From contig JAJUGV010000001.1 in NCBI GenBank assembly GCA_029265795.1, positions 1-64,000 of the forward strand: a DNA stretch of 64,000 bases, written 5' to 3'. A program made the translations under genes and the position numbers. This document shows positions 1 to 10,287 of the stretch, piece by piece. Each line of letters begins with the position of its first letter. Position 1 is the first letter of the stretch. The DNA is from Alcaligenaceae bacterium (lineage in GTDB: Bacteria; Pseudomonadota; Gammaproteobacteria; Burkholderiales; Burkholderiaceae_B). The notes under the pieces are model-generated. The model did not search any database. It had not been told where the DNA came from and saw nothing but the letters and a program-made list of their open reading frames with translations.

Positions 1-19
1 CCAACTGAACTACCGCTCC
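1..19 (-). tRNA. tRNA-Asp, 5' part only (truncated by window edge)
   Basis: Reverse complement GGAGCGGTAGTTCAGTTGG matches the 5' end of bacterial tRNA-Asp; anticodon lies outside the window. Confidence 0.65.
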
Positions 20-42
20 GCAGCGGTTGCCAACAAAAAGGT

Positions 43-118
43 TGGCGTCCCCTCGGGGATTCGAACCCCTGTACCCACCGTGAAAGGGTGGTGTCCTAGG
101 CCTCTAGACGAAGGGGAC
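43..118 (-). tRNA. tRNA-Glu (anticodon TTC)
   Basis: Reverse complement GTCCCCTTCGTCTAGAGGCCTAGGACACCACCCTTTCACGGTGGGTACAGGGGTTCGAATCCCCGAGGGGACGCCA; anticodon loop CTTTCAC; T-arm GGTTCGAATCC; encoded CCA. Confidence 0.96.
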
Positions 119-194
119 CTTGGAACAACAAGCTAAAAATTATAACGCATAATTTTTAAACTTGCAAACACACAATTAAGTGTGTCTTCGTTAG

Positions 195-270
<76 letters not shown>

Positions 271-514
271 GTTCCATTCACACCTAAACAGTTTCTGGCT
301 TTCCAGGTTTTGGTGCAAGCGAGATGTTAGCACATTTGCACTGATTGCCTGGCGGCTGTTCGCTGTTTGTTAAGTGCGCCTAGCGAAGAAACAGAATTAT
401 GCACTGTTATTTTTCTTTGTGCAAGTCGCCTGGAGGGCAGCAATGTGGCTTTCGTGTCTCATTTGATAAATATCAAATGCAGGGTCAAGTCACCTGCCTC
501 ATCATCACGATGCC

Positions 515-3469
515 ATGAGTGAAAATAATTTCCATATGTTACGTCTGCCCGCGCGCGCGGGTGGACTGCCTCGGCTCGGCATTGCGCAAAAGATAGGAGT
601 GGTGTTCGGGGCCTTGCTGCTGATAGCCGTCGTCAACATCGTGCTGGTCGAGCGGATGATGAGCCGGGCCGACAGCATTGCCGATACTGTTAACGTTGCG
701 GGGAAGCTTCGCATGCTGGGGCAACGCATTGCCCTCCAGACGGTTGGATACGCGCACGGTGTGGGGGCGGGTGAAACCGAAGTCCGGCAGCTGATGGGCG
801 ATTTCGACGGTGCCCTGACGGCGCTCTCTGATGGGGGCTACGTATTCGGGCTCAATGTAGACGGTCTTTCAGATCTGCATGCTGCCAGGTTAAGCGCCGT
901 TCACGAACAATGGGCGGTTTACCAGGATTCTGTAGAAAGGCTGCTACGCGAAATAGATGTTTCCGAGGCGTCTTCCGTATCGTTGCCGCCTGCGTGGTTG
1001 AGCCCAGGTAGCAACTTCACTTCGCTGCTGGATAACATGACCGGCCAGTCGGCGAGTTTGCTGCAGCGCGCCGAAGCGCTGATGAACGGTATCGTAGCCG
1101 ACGTGCAGGCAGAGCAGGCGCGTACGGTCCAGCGCATGTATGCACTGGTGGCGGTGGATGTTCTACTAATTTTGCTTGCGTTCATGGCGGTGCGACGCCA
1201 GATTGTGGTTCCATTGCGCGACCTCTCCACGCACTGTATGGAGCTTGCAGCGGGCAACTATCACACTCGATTTCAGGTGTCGACAAATGACGAAATTGGT
1301 CACCTTGCGAAGGTGTTCAACGAGTCAGCCCGACGCATCGGTTCACTTGTAGAACGTATCGAGAAAGATCGGCAAGATTTGGTGCGCGCCGAAAACATGT
1401 TCCGCGGTATTGCTGAGAACTCTATGGTGGGCGTCTATATCGCACAACGGGGGCGTTTTCTGTATGTGAATGCCAAGATGGCGGACATGTTCGGCTATAG
1501 CCGCAAGGAAATGGTCGACACCGTGCCTTCTACGCTTATTTTCCCCGACACCGCTGACAACCAGGATTCGGTGGGGGCACGGCAGCGGCTGTTGGGCGAT
1601 GTGCCGGGCTTGTGGGTTGAGAAGAAGGGCCGACGCAAGGACGGCACACTGCTCGAAGTAGAGATCTTCGGCTCGCTGATGACGCTGGACGACGAGCTTG
1701 TCACGATAGGTATTGCGCTGGATATCACGCGTCGTAAGGACAGCGAGGCGCAAGCCAGGCTGGCGATGTTGGTGTATCGCCATAGCAGTGAAGCGATGGT
1801 GGTGACTGATCCGGACGGCAAGCTAATCAATGTCAACCCAGCTTTCACTCGTATCACCGGATATCAATTAGAGGAAGTGCTGGGCAAAAAATTAAGCATT
1901 TTGAGTTCGGGGCGCCACGGACCGTCTTTCTACCACGCAATGTGGGAGGCGTTACGCGCCACAGGCTCGTGGGAAGGCGACATCTGGAACCGGCGCAAGA
2001 ATGGGGAAATCTACGCAGAACGCCTCAAGATTAGTACCTGCTACGACGACGACGGGCAGCCGCGTTACCGCATCGGGCTATTTTCCGACATCACCAAGCA
2101 GAAAGAAGCTAATGCGTTCATCTGGCGTCAGGCTAATTATGACCACCTGACCGACTTGCCCAACCGACAGCTGTTCCATGACCGCCTGGAGAAAGAAATG
2201 GAACGTAGCGATACCACTGGAAAGCCGATGGCCCTGGTGTATCTCGATCTGGATGACTTTAAGGAAGTCAATGACACACTCGGGCATGGGTTCGGTGATC
2301 GATTGCTGGCAGAAGTCGGGAAGCGCCTGCAGGCCTGCGTGCGTTCTACCGATACGGTAGCCCGGCTGGGCGGGGACGAATTCATGCTGATTTTGGGCGG
2401 GATGTCTGAATCTGAGCGCACAGACGGGATTTGCGAGCTGGTGATGGATCGCCTGATGGAGCCCTTTTTCCTGGAGGGTGAGCAGGCGCAGATCACCGCG
2501 AGCATGGGTATCACTTTTTATCCCGCTGATGGTCAGTCGGCGAAGGACCTTATGCAGAATGCGGACCTGGCCATGTATGCCGCCAAGGCCCAGGGAAAGC
2601 ACCAAGTGGCGCGATTCCACCCCTCGATGCAGGAGCATGTGCAGATGCGGCGCGAAATGGCCCAGGATCTTGTCCTGGCTATGCGCGATAAGCAGTTCCA
2701 GCTTGTGTATCAACCTATCGTTGAATTGGCGTCGGGCAAGATCGATAAGGTGGAATGTCTGCTGCGTTGGGAGCACCCGCGCAAGGGCATGGTGAGCCCC
2801 GGCGAATTTGTCCCCTTTGCTGAAGACTCCGGCTTTATCAACAACATCGGAGAATGGGTATTTCAAGAAGCCACCCGCCAGACGGCAAAGTGGCGCAGGC
2901 GGCATCCTCATTTGCAGGCAAGTATCAATGTTTCGCCAGTGCAGTTCATGGGTAAGGACATGTGTTCCGAAGCCTGGCTGAAACATCTCTCGGGCCTTGG
3001 TATGGAGGGCGACCAACTCGTGGTCGAAATCACAGAGCGTTTACTGATGGACGTGGATTCCAATGTCTCCAGTAAGCTGATTTCGTTTCGGGATGCCGGT
3101 GTCCAGATCGCGCTCGATGACTTCGGCACCGGTTATTCCTCTATGTCTTACCTCAAACGTTTTGACATCGATTACATAAAGATCGACCAGAGTTTCGTGC
3201 GCAATCTGGGTCGGGGTTCCGACGATCTGGTGCTCTGCGAAGCCATGATAGGCATGGCACACCGGCTAGGCTTGAAAGTCGTGGCGGAAGGAGTGGAAAC
3301 CGATAACCAGCGCGATTTGCTGGCGGCCGCGGGTTGCGATTTCGCCCAGGGTTATTTGTTCTCGCCGCCCGTGGATGCCGATACTTTCGAGGACTTGCTG
3401 CGCGAGGGCCATATCGCCACGGCGATTAGCAGCACGCACCAGAGCAGGACGGGCAGGTTAGACCACTGA
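515..3469 (+). CDS. Diguanylate cyclase/phosphodiesterase with PilJ/NarX-like N-terminal sensor, HAMP, two PAS domains, GGDEF and EAL
   Basis: N-terminal TM then ADTVNVAGKLRMLGQRIAL (P-box-like); RSTDTVARLGGDEF; ECLLRWEHP, DDFGTGYSS, KIDQSF, EGVE. Confidence 0.93.
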   Translation: MSENNFHMLRLPARAGGLPRLGIAQKIGVVFGALLLIAVVNIVLVERMMSRADSIADTVNVAGKLRMLGQRIALQTVGYAHGVGAGETEVRQLMGDFDGALTALSDGGYVFGLNVDGLSDLHAARLSAVHEQWAVYQDSVERLLREIDVSEASSVSLPPAWLSPGSNFTSLLDNMTGQSASLLQRAEALMNGIVADVQAEQARTVQRMYALVAVDVLLILLAFMAVRRQIVVPLRDLSTHCMELAAGNYHTRFQVSTNDEIGHLAKVFNESARRIGSLVERIEKDRQDLVRAENMFRGIAENSMVGVYIAQRGRFLYVNAKMADMFGYSRKEMVDTVPSTLIFPDTADNQDSVGARQRLLGDVPGLWVEKKGRRKDGTLLEVEIFGSLMTLDDELVTIGIALDITRRKDSEAQARLAMLVYRHSSEAMVVTDPDGKLINVNPAFTRITGYQLEEVLGKKLSILSSGRHGPSFYHAMWEALRATGSWEGDIWNRRKNGEIYAERLKISTCYDDDGQPRYRIGLFSDITKQKEANAFIWRQANYDHLTDLPNRQLFHDRLEKEMERSDTTGKPMALVYLDLDDFKEVNDTLGHGFGDRLLAEVGKRLQACVRSTDTVARLGGDEFMLILGGMSESERTDGICELVMDRLMEPFFLEGEQAQITASMGITFYPADGQSAKDLMQNADLAMYAAKAQGKHQVARFHPSMQEHVQMRREMAQDLVLAMRDKQFQLVYQPIVELASGKIDKVECLLRWEHPRKGMVSPGEFVPFAEDSGFINNIGEWVFQEATRQTAKWRRRHPHLQASINVSPVQFMGKDMCSEAWLKHLSGLGMEGDQLVVEITERLLMDVDSNVSSKLISFRDAGVQIALDDFGTGYSSMSYLKRFDIDYIKIDQSFVRNLGRGSDDLVLCEAMIGMAHRLGLKVVAEGVETDNQRDLLAAAGCDFAQGYLFSPPVDADTFEDLLREGHIATAISSTHQSRTGRLDH

Positions 3470-5040
3470 ACATAAGGAGTGAGGCCCGCCCTACCTTGGA
3501 CTTCGACATCAAGTACGCCCTTTACGTGGGGCTGTAGCACCGCGCGCACACTGCCGTCGGGATCTATGGCGGCCGTCATGCCCGTGTTGGTGGCGCGCAG
3601 CATAGGGCGCGCCGTCTCGAGCGCTCGCATGCGTGAAATCTGCAAATGCTGACGCAGCGACCAAGAGTCGCCGAACCAGGCGAGATTGCTCACGTTCACC
3701 AATATGCTGGCGCCCCCGCCGGCGACATCACCCTTGACGCCGGCAATGATTTCCTCGCCGAAGACGTCTTCGTAGCAAATATTCGATGCAACCCGCTGGC
3801 CCGCCAAAGACATGGGCGCTTGGCCCAGTGTGCCCCGATCGAAGTCGCCCAGGGGAATGTCCATCATGTTCACGAACCAGCGAAAGCCCGTAGGGATGAA
3901 CTCGCCAAAGGGCACCAGGTGGACCTTGTCATAGCGTAGCGCTACACGCATGTTTACGATGTCGTCCACTGACGTGTCGGCATCCAGAGCGATAGTGCTG
4001 TTGGTATATCTGCTGCGGCCGTCGACACGCTCATGCAGTGGCAGCCCCATCAGCAGCGTCGTGCTTCGCTCGCGAGCGATGTCGCGCCAGCGCGACCAGA
4101 CTTGGGGATGCACCCGATCTTGTAGTAAGGGCACCACGGTTTCGGGCAACACCGTGATGGCAGGTTCCTGGCCCGGCTGCTTGGGTTCAACCCGGGCAAG
4201 CATCATGTAATCCGCAATACCTCGCTCAATCAAGGCGGGATCGAACTTTTCTGACTGGGGAATATTGCCTTGAACCAGTCGCACGAGTACCGGCTCGCCG
4301 TAGGGGTGCGACCAGGTGATATACGACAAGGCGAGACCGGCGACGCCGGTTAACAGGCTCAGCCCCGCCGCGGCAGACCCCTGCATGTCCTTGCCGCTAT
4401 TGCGAGTCATTAACATGAGCGCGACAGCGGCGGACGCGAATGCTGCCAGCCATGCGACACCGTACACCCCTACCAGCGGTGCCCAGGGCGCCAGAACGCC
4501 TTCTACATGTGCGTAGCCGACGTTCAGCCACGGGAAGCCGGTAAATAGCGTGCCGCGCAGCCATTCGCCCAGCGTCCAGCACGACGCCCATACCGCTGAA
4601 CCCAGTATTACGGCAGTTGCACGCGGCTCGATGCGCCCGTGCATCAAACGCCAGGCGACAAGGCAGGCCAACACTCCGTAAAGCGACAGCACTAGGGCAA
4701 AGATCAGAAGCGCTGCGATGGCCATGACCAGCGGCATGCCACCAAACTGGTGCATGCTGATGGTGACCCAGTACAGGCCGACGGAAAACTGACCGAAGCC
4801 GAACAACAGCGCATTCAGAGCCACCGTACGTCCAGCCTCTGCTTGCAGAGTGTGTCGCGTCAGAAAGGCCAGCGCTGCGATCTGTACGTAGGGCAGTGCC
4901 CACGCAGGTAGAGGGTAGGGCGCAAAAGCCAGGGAATGCAGTGCTCCTACGATGAGAAGCAGGGCGTGGCGCAGTGCGCTTGGACTGTGCAGGTAGGTGC
5001 GAAGTGTCACAGTTTCAGGAGCCGGCGCCAGGGACGCCAA
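3352..5040 (-). CDS. lnt: Apolipoprotein N-acyltransferase
   Basis: Multi-TM N-terminus plus nitrilase domain (TVLPETVVP, RYDKVHLVPFGEFIP, SNICYEDVFGEE). Confidence 0.93.
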   Translation of the reverse strand: MASLAPAPETVTLRTYLHSPSALRHALLLIVGALHSLAFAPYPLPAWALPYVQIAALAFLTRHTLQAEAGRTVALNALLFGFGQFSVGLYWVTISMHQFGGMPLVMAIAALLIFALVLSLYGVLACLVAWRLMHGRIEPRATAVILGSAVWASCWTLGEWLRGTLFTGFPWLNVGYAHVEGVLAPWAPLVGVYGVAWLAAFASAAVALMLMTRNSGKDMQGSAAAGLSLLTGVAGLALSYITWSHPYGEPVLVRLVQGNIPQSEKFDPALIERGIADYMMLARVEPKQPGQEPAITVLPETVVPLLQDRVHPQVWSRWRDIARERSTTLLMGLPLHERVDGRSRYTNSTIALDADTSVDDIVNMRVALRYDKVHLVPFGEFIPTGFRWFVNMMDIPLGDFDRGTLGQAPMSLAGQRVASNICYEDVFGEEIIAGVKGDVAGGGASILVNVSNLAWFGDSWSLRQHLQISRMRALETARPMLRATNTGMTAAIDPDGSVRAVLQPHVKGVLDVEVQGRAGLTPYVQWSNLPVLLWCVLLIAVAIWPSRSKSSKVSASTGGENK

Positions 5041-5061
5041 CAGTTCGGTTCGACCATGGCG

Positions 5062-5949
5062 TTAAGTATTTGCAGGTGTCTCGGCAGCCGTGAAGCTGTC
5101 TTCGCGCTGAATGTGCAGCCATAGCGCACGGCGCGCGTCGGCACCGACTACGGTAATGTTCAGGCCGGCATGGCTGAGGCTGTCGCCCCGGCGCGGAATG
5201 CGCCCCAGTTCCGCTGCTAACCATCCGCCTACGGTGTCGTAGTCGTCATCGGGCAGGTCCGTTTCAAAAGTCTTATTGAAGACTTCGATCTCCGTGATAC
5301 CCATGGCCCGCCAGCTGTTGCTGCCGGTCTGGAAGATGGTTTTCTCGGCGTCCTCGTCGTATTCGTCTTCGATCTCGCCGACGATCTGTTCCAGTACGTC
5401 TTCCATAGTCACGAGCCCGGCCGTGCCGCCGTGTTCGTCAATGACAATGGCAAGGTGATTACGGCTGCTGCGGAACTCGCGCAGCAGGACATTAAGCCGC
5501 TTGGTTTCGGGGATGAATACGGCGGGGCGCACGAGCGGCCGCAGGTCCAACTGAGGGTTGGTGATGGACAGCAGCAGGTCCTTGGCCAGAAGGATGCCCA
5601 CGATATTGTCTCGGTCGCCTTCGTAGACGGGGAAACGCGAGTGGCCGGTTTCGATGATGTCGGGAAGGACTTCTGACAAGGGTCGACCTATATCCAGCAT
5701 ATCCATTTTGGAGCGTGGAACCATGATGTCCGCCACGGTCTGATTGGCGACATCAAGTACGCCGGAAAGCATGGTGTAGGCTTCGCTGTCGAGAATCTTT
5801 TTTTCGTGTGCGGCGTCCAGAAATTCCCGGACATCATCGCGGTCTTCGGGCTCTAGAGGCCGCATGAAGGCGGTGACGCGGGCAAAAAGGGATTTGGAGG
5901 CCGTCTTGGGTTGTCGGGGTTCAGGGTCGGGTGAATTAGGGTCTGACAT
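5062..5949 (-). CDS. corC: HlyC/CorC family transporter-associated protein with CBS domains
   Basis: MVPRSKMDMLD..., VIDEHGGTAGLVTMEDVLEQIVGEIEDEYD; start assigned to MSDPNSPDPEP rather than the upstream ORF-track start at 6288. Confidence 0.9.
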   Translation of the reverse strand: MSDPNSPDPEPRQPKTASKSLFARVTAFMRPLEPEDRDDVREFLDAAHEKKILDSEAYTMLSGVLDVANQTVADIMVPRSKMDMLDIGRPLSEVLPDIIETGHSRFPVYEGDRDNIVGILLAKDLLLSITNPQLDLRPLVRPAVFIPETKRLNVLLREFRSSRNHLAIVIDEHGGTAGLVTMEDVLEQIVGEIEDEYDEDAEKTIFQTGSNSWRAMGITEIEVFNKTFETDLPDDDYDTVGGWLAAELGRIPRRGDSLSHAGLNITVVGADARRALWLHIQREDSFTAAETPANT

Positions 5950-6052
5950 TGTCCAGGGGACGTGTTTAAGGAAGTTTTTAGGATAACTCAAAACCCGTCG
6001 GTTTGCCCTCCGGCTGGAAGGAGGAAAAGAGCACCGAAAACGGGAAATATTG

Positions 6053-6577
6053 CTATTGATATGGGTCTGGAATACCCATGCCGGCAAGGATGCGGGTTTC
6101 CAGTGCCTCCATCTGGCGGGCGTCCTCTTCGTCGAGGTGATCGTAGCCCAGGGCATGCAGTACACCGTGTACGGTGAGATGGGCGGCATGAGACAGCAGC
6201 GGCTTGCCCTGGTCGGCGGCTTCCTGGTGCAAGACCGGCACACACAGCACGATGTCACCACTGACCGTGCCTTCGGGATCAATGCCATACTCGAAGGTCA
6301 GCACGTTGGTGGCATAGTCGCGTTGCCGGTAATCGTGGTTTAGGCTGCGGCCTTCTTCAGTATCGACCAGTCTCAGTGTTAATTCGGCGCGACGAAAGCG
6401 CGGCGACTCCAGCACGGCCGCTTCTTCCGTAGCCGCCGCCTGTAAGGCTCGCTGGGCCCAACGCCGCAACCGCCAGCGGGGCAGCTGTGGCGCATCCGTA
6501 GCGTACTGCACAGACAGCGCCAATTTGATATCGGTCGTTGTGCCGGGCAATGGTTCGGGGCTGTTCTCAGGAGACAT
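6053..6577 (-). CDS. ybeY: Endoribonuclease YbeY (rRNA maturation)
   Basis: HLTVHGVLHALGYDHLDEEDARQME metal-binding motif; start chosen at MSPENSPEP (ORF extends to 6607). Confidence 0.92.
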   Translation of the reverse strand: MSPENSPEPLPGTTTDIKLALSVQYATDAPQLPRWRLRRWAQRALQAAATEEAAVLESPRFRRAELTLRLVDTEEGRSLNHDYRQRDYATNVLTFEYGIDPEGTVSGDIVLCVPVLHQEAADQGKPLLSHAAHLTVHGVLHALGYDHLDEEDARQMEALETRILAGMGIPDPYQ

Positions 6578-7586
6578 GGTCGCCGGCCTTCTCATAGGCT
6601 TCGACAATGCGCGCTACTAGGGGGTGCCGGACGACATCGCGGCTGGTAAAGCGGGTGGTGGCGATGCCCTGTACGTCTTCCAGCACCTCGACTGCATGCG
6701 CCAGCCCGCTGCGTTGACCCTTGGGGAGGTCAATCTGCGAGGGGTCGCCGTTGATCACCGCCTTGCTGCCGAAGCCGATGCGAGTGAGGAACATTTTCAT
6801 TTGTTCGGGCGTGGTGTTCTGAGCTTCGTCCAGAATGACGAAGGAATGGTTCAGCGTCCGCCCGCGCATGTAGGCAAGGGGTGCAATTTCTATAGTCTGT
6901 TTCTCAAAAAGACGCTGCACCTTGTCGAAGCCCATAAGATCATAGAGCGCATCGTAAAGCGGTCGCAGATAAGGGTCTACCTTCTGCACCAGGTCGCCCG
7001 GCAAGAAACCGAGCCGTTCACCCGCCTCGACGGCAGGGCGCGTGAGGATTAAGCGCTGGACGCTTTCCCGTTCCAGTGCGTCGATGGCACACGCCACCGC
7101 CAGCCAGGTTTTGCCCGTGCCCGCCGGGCCAATACCGAAGGTGATGTCGTGCTTGAGAATCTGGTTCAGGTAATCACGCTGGCGTGGTGTGCGCGGACGC
7201 AGGTCGCTGCGACGGGTGCGCAGGCTCAGACTCATGTCGTCAACGGGAGGAAGCTCGCCAAGTGGTGCTTCGCCTGTTGCAGGGGTATCTGCGTCTTCTG
7301 TCGGTAGCCGCCCCGCCCCCAGCTCCACCAGGCCAAGCTGGACGTCGTCAATAGACAGGGGGCCTTTCAGCGCGCGTTCATGAAACCATTCCAGCGCCTT
7401 TGCGGCGGCCGTTGCGTTCTCGCCGGTGAGTGTCACATGGCCGCCGCGCCGGCTCAGCTTCACGTTCCAGCCATCGGCAATTTGGCGCAGATTTTCGTCC
7501 AGTGGGCCGCAGAGGTTGGCCAGTTGGGTGTTTCCTCCTTCCAGTCGCACTGCTGCGGACTTGCCATTGCGTGCCTGTGCATTCAT
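6567..7586 (-). CDS. PhoH family ATPase
   Basis: [18 protein letters not shown] Walker [25 protein letters not shown]. Confidence 0.93.
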   Translation of the reverse strand: MNAQARNGKSAAVRLEGGNTQLANLCGPLDENLRQIADGWNVKLSRRGGHVTLTGENATAAAKALEWFHERALKGPLSIDDVQLGLVELGAGRLPTEDADTPATGEAPLGELPPVDDMSLSLRTRRSDLRPRTPRQRDYLNQILKHDITFGIGPAGTGKTWLAVACAIDALERESVQRLILTRPAVEAGERLGFLPGDLVQKVDPYLRPLYDALYDLMGFDKVQRLFEKQTIEIAPLAYMRGRTLNHSFVILDEAQNTTPEQMKMFLTRIGFGSKAVINGDPSQIDLPKGQRSGLAHAVEVLEDVQGIATTRFTSRDVVRHPLVARIVEAYEKAGDHVS

Positions 7587-9160
7587 GCATGGTCCTCGTG
7601 ATGGGGGCCGGTGACCGGTTCATCTGCCATGACCAGTCGCCCGCGCAGAGAGTTGGTCATGGTTTGAGTGATCAGAACATCGACCATCTGACCTGCCAAC
7701 CGGGAATGGCCCTGGAAATTCACGATGCGGTTGTTTTCGGTGCGGCCGGCGAATTCGTTCGGGTCTTTGCGTGAAGGACCTTCCACCAGTATGCGCTGCA
7801 CGGAGCCGACCATCGACTGACTGATGGCAGCCGCTTGTTCGTTTACCAGGGCTTGAAGGCGATACAAGCGCTCCAGCTTCACTTCCTGGGGCGTGTCGTC
7901 GGGTAAGTCTGCCGCAGGGGTGCCGGGTCGGCGCGAATAGACGAAGGAAAAAGATTGGTCGAATCCGACGTCGCGGATCAGATCCAGCGTCTTCTGAAAA
8001 TCTTCTTCGGTTTCACCGGGAAAACCAACGATGAAGTCTGACGACAGGGTGAGATCGGGCCGCGCCTGTCTCAGGCGCCGGGCGATGGACTTGAATTCCA
8101 GCGAAGTATAGCCCCGTTTCATGGCCGCCAGGACACGGTCGCTGCCCGCCTGCACCGGTAAATGCAAAAAGGGCACCAGCTTGGGGAGTTTGCCGTGTGC
8201 CTCGATCAGGCGGGTCGTCATTTCCTTGGGGTGAGAGGTGGTGTAACGGATGCGTTCGATCCCAGGGATCTCGTGCACGTACTCCAGCAGCATGGCAAAG
8301 TCGGCAATTTCGCCGTTCTCACCCACTGGCCCACGATAGGCGTTGACGTTCTGACCAAGTAGCGTTACTTCCTTGACCCCTTGATCGGCCAGGTCGGCGA
8401 CCTCGATCAAAACATCTTCGAAGGGGCGGGAAACTTCGGGGCCGCGAGTGTAAGGCACGACACAGAAGCTGCAGTATTTGCTGCAGCCTTCCATGATCGA
8501 CACAAAGGCGGTGGGGCCTTCCTTGCGTGCCGGGGGCATTGCATCGAACTTCTCAATCTCAGGAAAACTGATGTCGACCTGCGAATGTCCCGATTGGCGC
8601 CGTTTAGCGATCAGTTCCGGCAGTCGATGCAGAGTTTGGGGGCCGAATACCACATCGACATAAGGCGCCCGGGCGACAATGGCTTCGCCTTCCTGGCTGG
8701 CGACGCATCCCCCTACACCAATGACCAGACCGGGTTTGCTTTCCTTTAGAAGACGCGCTCGGCCAAGATCTGAAAACACCTTCTCTTGAGCCTTCTCGCG
8801 CACGGAACACGTGTTGAAGAGAATGATGTCGGCTTCTTCGGGAGACTGAACCAACTCTGCGCCTTCCGCTTCGCGAAGGACATCCACCATCTTGGCGGAA
8901 TCGTATTCGTTCATTTGGCAGCCGAAGGTGCGGATATAGACCTTTTTGCCGGACCGTGCCGCATTGGGGGCGCTGATACTGGAGGCCTGCTGTGAGCTGG
9001 ACGATGCGTCGTCGTTGTCGCTCTGTTCGTCGGCCGGTGTGTGGCCGTTGGACGTGTCTTCGGGTTCTTCGGGCAGGATCAGCCCGCTTGTGGGGGCCGG
9101 AGGAGTGGAAACAGGCGCGGGGGTGCCGCGCGTGGGTCGCTTAATTGAAATTTCTTGCAT
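7583..9160 (-). CDS. miaB: tRNA-2-methylthio-N6-dimethylallyladenosine synthase MiaB
   Basis: [14 protein letters not shown]; radical-SAM [18 protein letters not shown]-terminal TRAM region. Confidence 0.95.
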   Translation of the reverse strand: MQEISIKRPTRGTPAPVSTPPAPTSGLILPEEPEDTSNGHTPADEQSDNDDASSSSQQASSISAPNAARSGKKVYIRTFGCQMNEYDSAKMVDVLREAEGAELVQSPEEADIILFNTCSVREKAQEKVFSDLGRARLLKESKPGLVIGVGGCVASQEGEAIVARAPYVDVVFGPQTLHRLPELIAKRRQSGHSQVDISFPEIEKFDAMPPARKEGPTAFVSIMEGCSKYCSFCVVPYTRGPEVSRPFEDVLIEVADLADQGVKEVTLLGQNVNAYRGPVGENGEIADFAMLLEYVHEIPGIERIRYTTSHPKEMTTRLIEAHGKLPKLVPFLHLPVQAGSDRVLAAMKRGYTSLEFKSIARRLRQARPDLTLSSDFIVGFPGETEEDFQKTLDLIRDVGFDQSFSFVYSRRPGTPAADLPDDTPQEVKLERLYRLQALVNEQAAAISQSMVGSVQRILVEGPSRKDPNEFAGRTENNRIVNFQGHSRLAGQMVDVLITQTMTNSLRGRLVMADEPVTGPHHEDHA

Positions 9161-9303
9161 GTCGATGGCCGTGACGGGTGTTTATCCCGCGGGCGGTAAA
9201 CGTGAAAGTTAGATTGTACCGGGGGGCGTGCTATAGAGCGACGCCCCCCGAAACGATTGTTACAGATGCGCCGGACGCGAGCGTTAGGCTGATCTGGAGC
9301 GCG

Positions 9304-10239
9304 TTAAACGATTTCAGCGCTGGGGTCTTCCTTCTTGGGTGCCTTGACCAAGTCTTCGCGTTTAACGCCGAGCCACATAGCGATGGACGACGCGACGAAG
9401 ATGGATGAGTAAATGCCGAACCAGATACCGATGGTGAGCGCCAGCGAGAAGTTATGCAGCGTGGGGCCGCCAAAGAAAAACATCGAAAGAACCATCATCT
9501 GGGTAGAACCGTGGGTGATGATGGTTCGCGACATAGTCTGGGTGATCGCGCTGTCGATGACTTCGCGCACACTTGTCTTGCGCTGTTTACGGAAGTTTTC
9601 GCGGATACGGTCCATGATGACCACGGATTCGTTCACTGAATAACCGAGAACGGCCAGTACCCCGGCAAGCACCGATAGCGAAAACTCCCACTGGAAAAAG
9701 GCGAAAAAGCCCAGAATGATGACCACGTCGTGCAGGTTGGCCGCCACCCCGGCAATAGCGAACTTCCATTCGAAGCGGAAGCCGAGGTAAATCATGATGC
9801 CGATGACGGTGACCAGCAAAGCCATCAGGCCGTTTTCGACGAGTTCACGACCGACTTGTGGGCCGACGAACTCCACGCGGCGCAGCTCGGCATCGGGAAC
9901 ACTGGCTTGCAAGGCGCCCATTACGGATTCACTCTGCATGGCAGAGGTTTCGCCTTCACGGACGGGCAGCCGGATCATGACATCGCGCGAGGTACCGAAA
10001 TTCTGCACCTGGAAATCGGTATAGCCGAGTTCCGCCACAGTGCTGCGGACTTCGTCGAGTTGTGCCGGTTGCGGGTAGTGGACCTCAATGACCGTGCCGC
10101 CAGTAAATTCGATGGACAGGTGAAAACCACGGGTGACGATGAAAAACACCGCCAGTACGAAGAAAATGATACTGATCGCGTTCAGCACCAAGGCATGGCG
10201 CATGAAAGGGATGGTGCGGCGGATGCGGAAGAATTCCAT
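9304..10239 (-). CDS. secF: Protein translocase subunit SecF
   Basis: FTGGTVIEVHY; LGYSVNESVVIMDRIREN; adjacent to secD. Confidence 0.96.
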   Translation of the reverse strand: MEFFRIRRTIPFMRHALVLNAISIIFFVLAVFFIVTRGFHLSIEFTGGTVIEVHYPQPAQLDEVRSTVAELGYTDFQVQNFGTSRDVMIRLPVREGETSAMQSESVMGALQASVPDAELRRVEFVGPQVGRELVENGLMALLVTVIGIMIYLGFRFEWKFAIAGVAANLHDVVIILGFFAFFQWEFSLSVLAGVLAVLGYSVNESVVIMDRIRENFRKQRKTSVREVIDSAITQTMSRTIITHGSTQMMVLSMFFFGGPTLHNFSLALTIGIWFGIYSSIFVASSIAMWLGVKREDLVKAPKKEDPSAEIV

Positions 10240-10287
10240 GTTTCGTTCTTACCTTTTGATTAGGCGGCGCGCTGGCGCCGCCCCGGA

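Noticed and set aside
2078-3016. 312-aa minus ORF inside the GGDEF/EAL gene
   Set aside because: Antisense shadow ORF in high-GC DNA; sense frame has full conserved domains
5950-6288. N-terminal extension of the CorC ORF
   Set aside because: Overlaps ybeY in another frame; CorC homology begins at 5949
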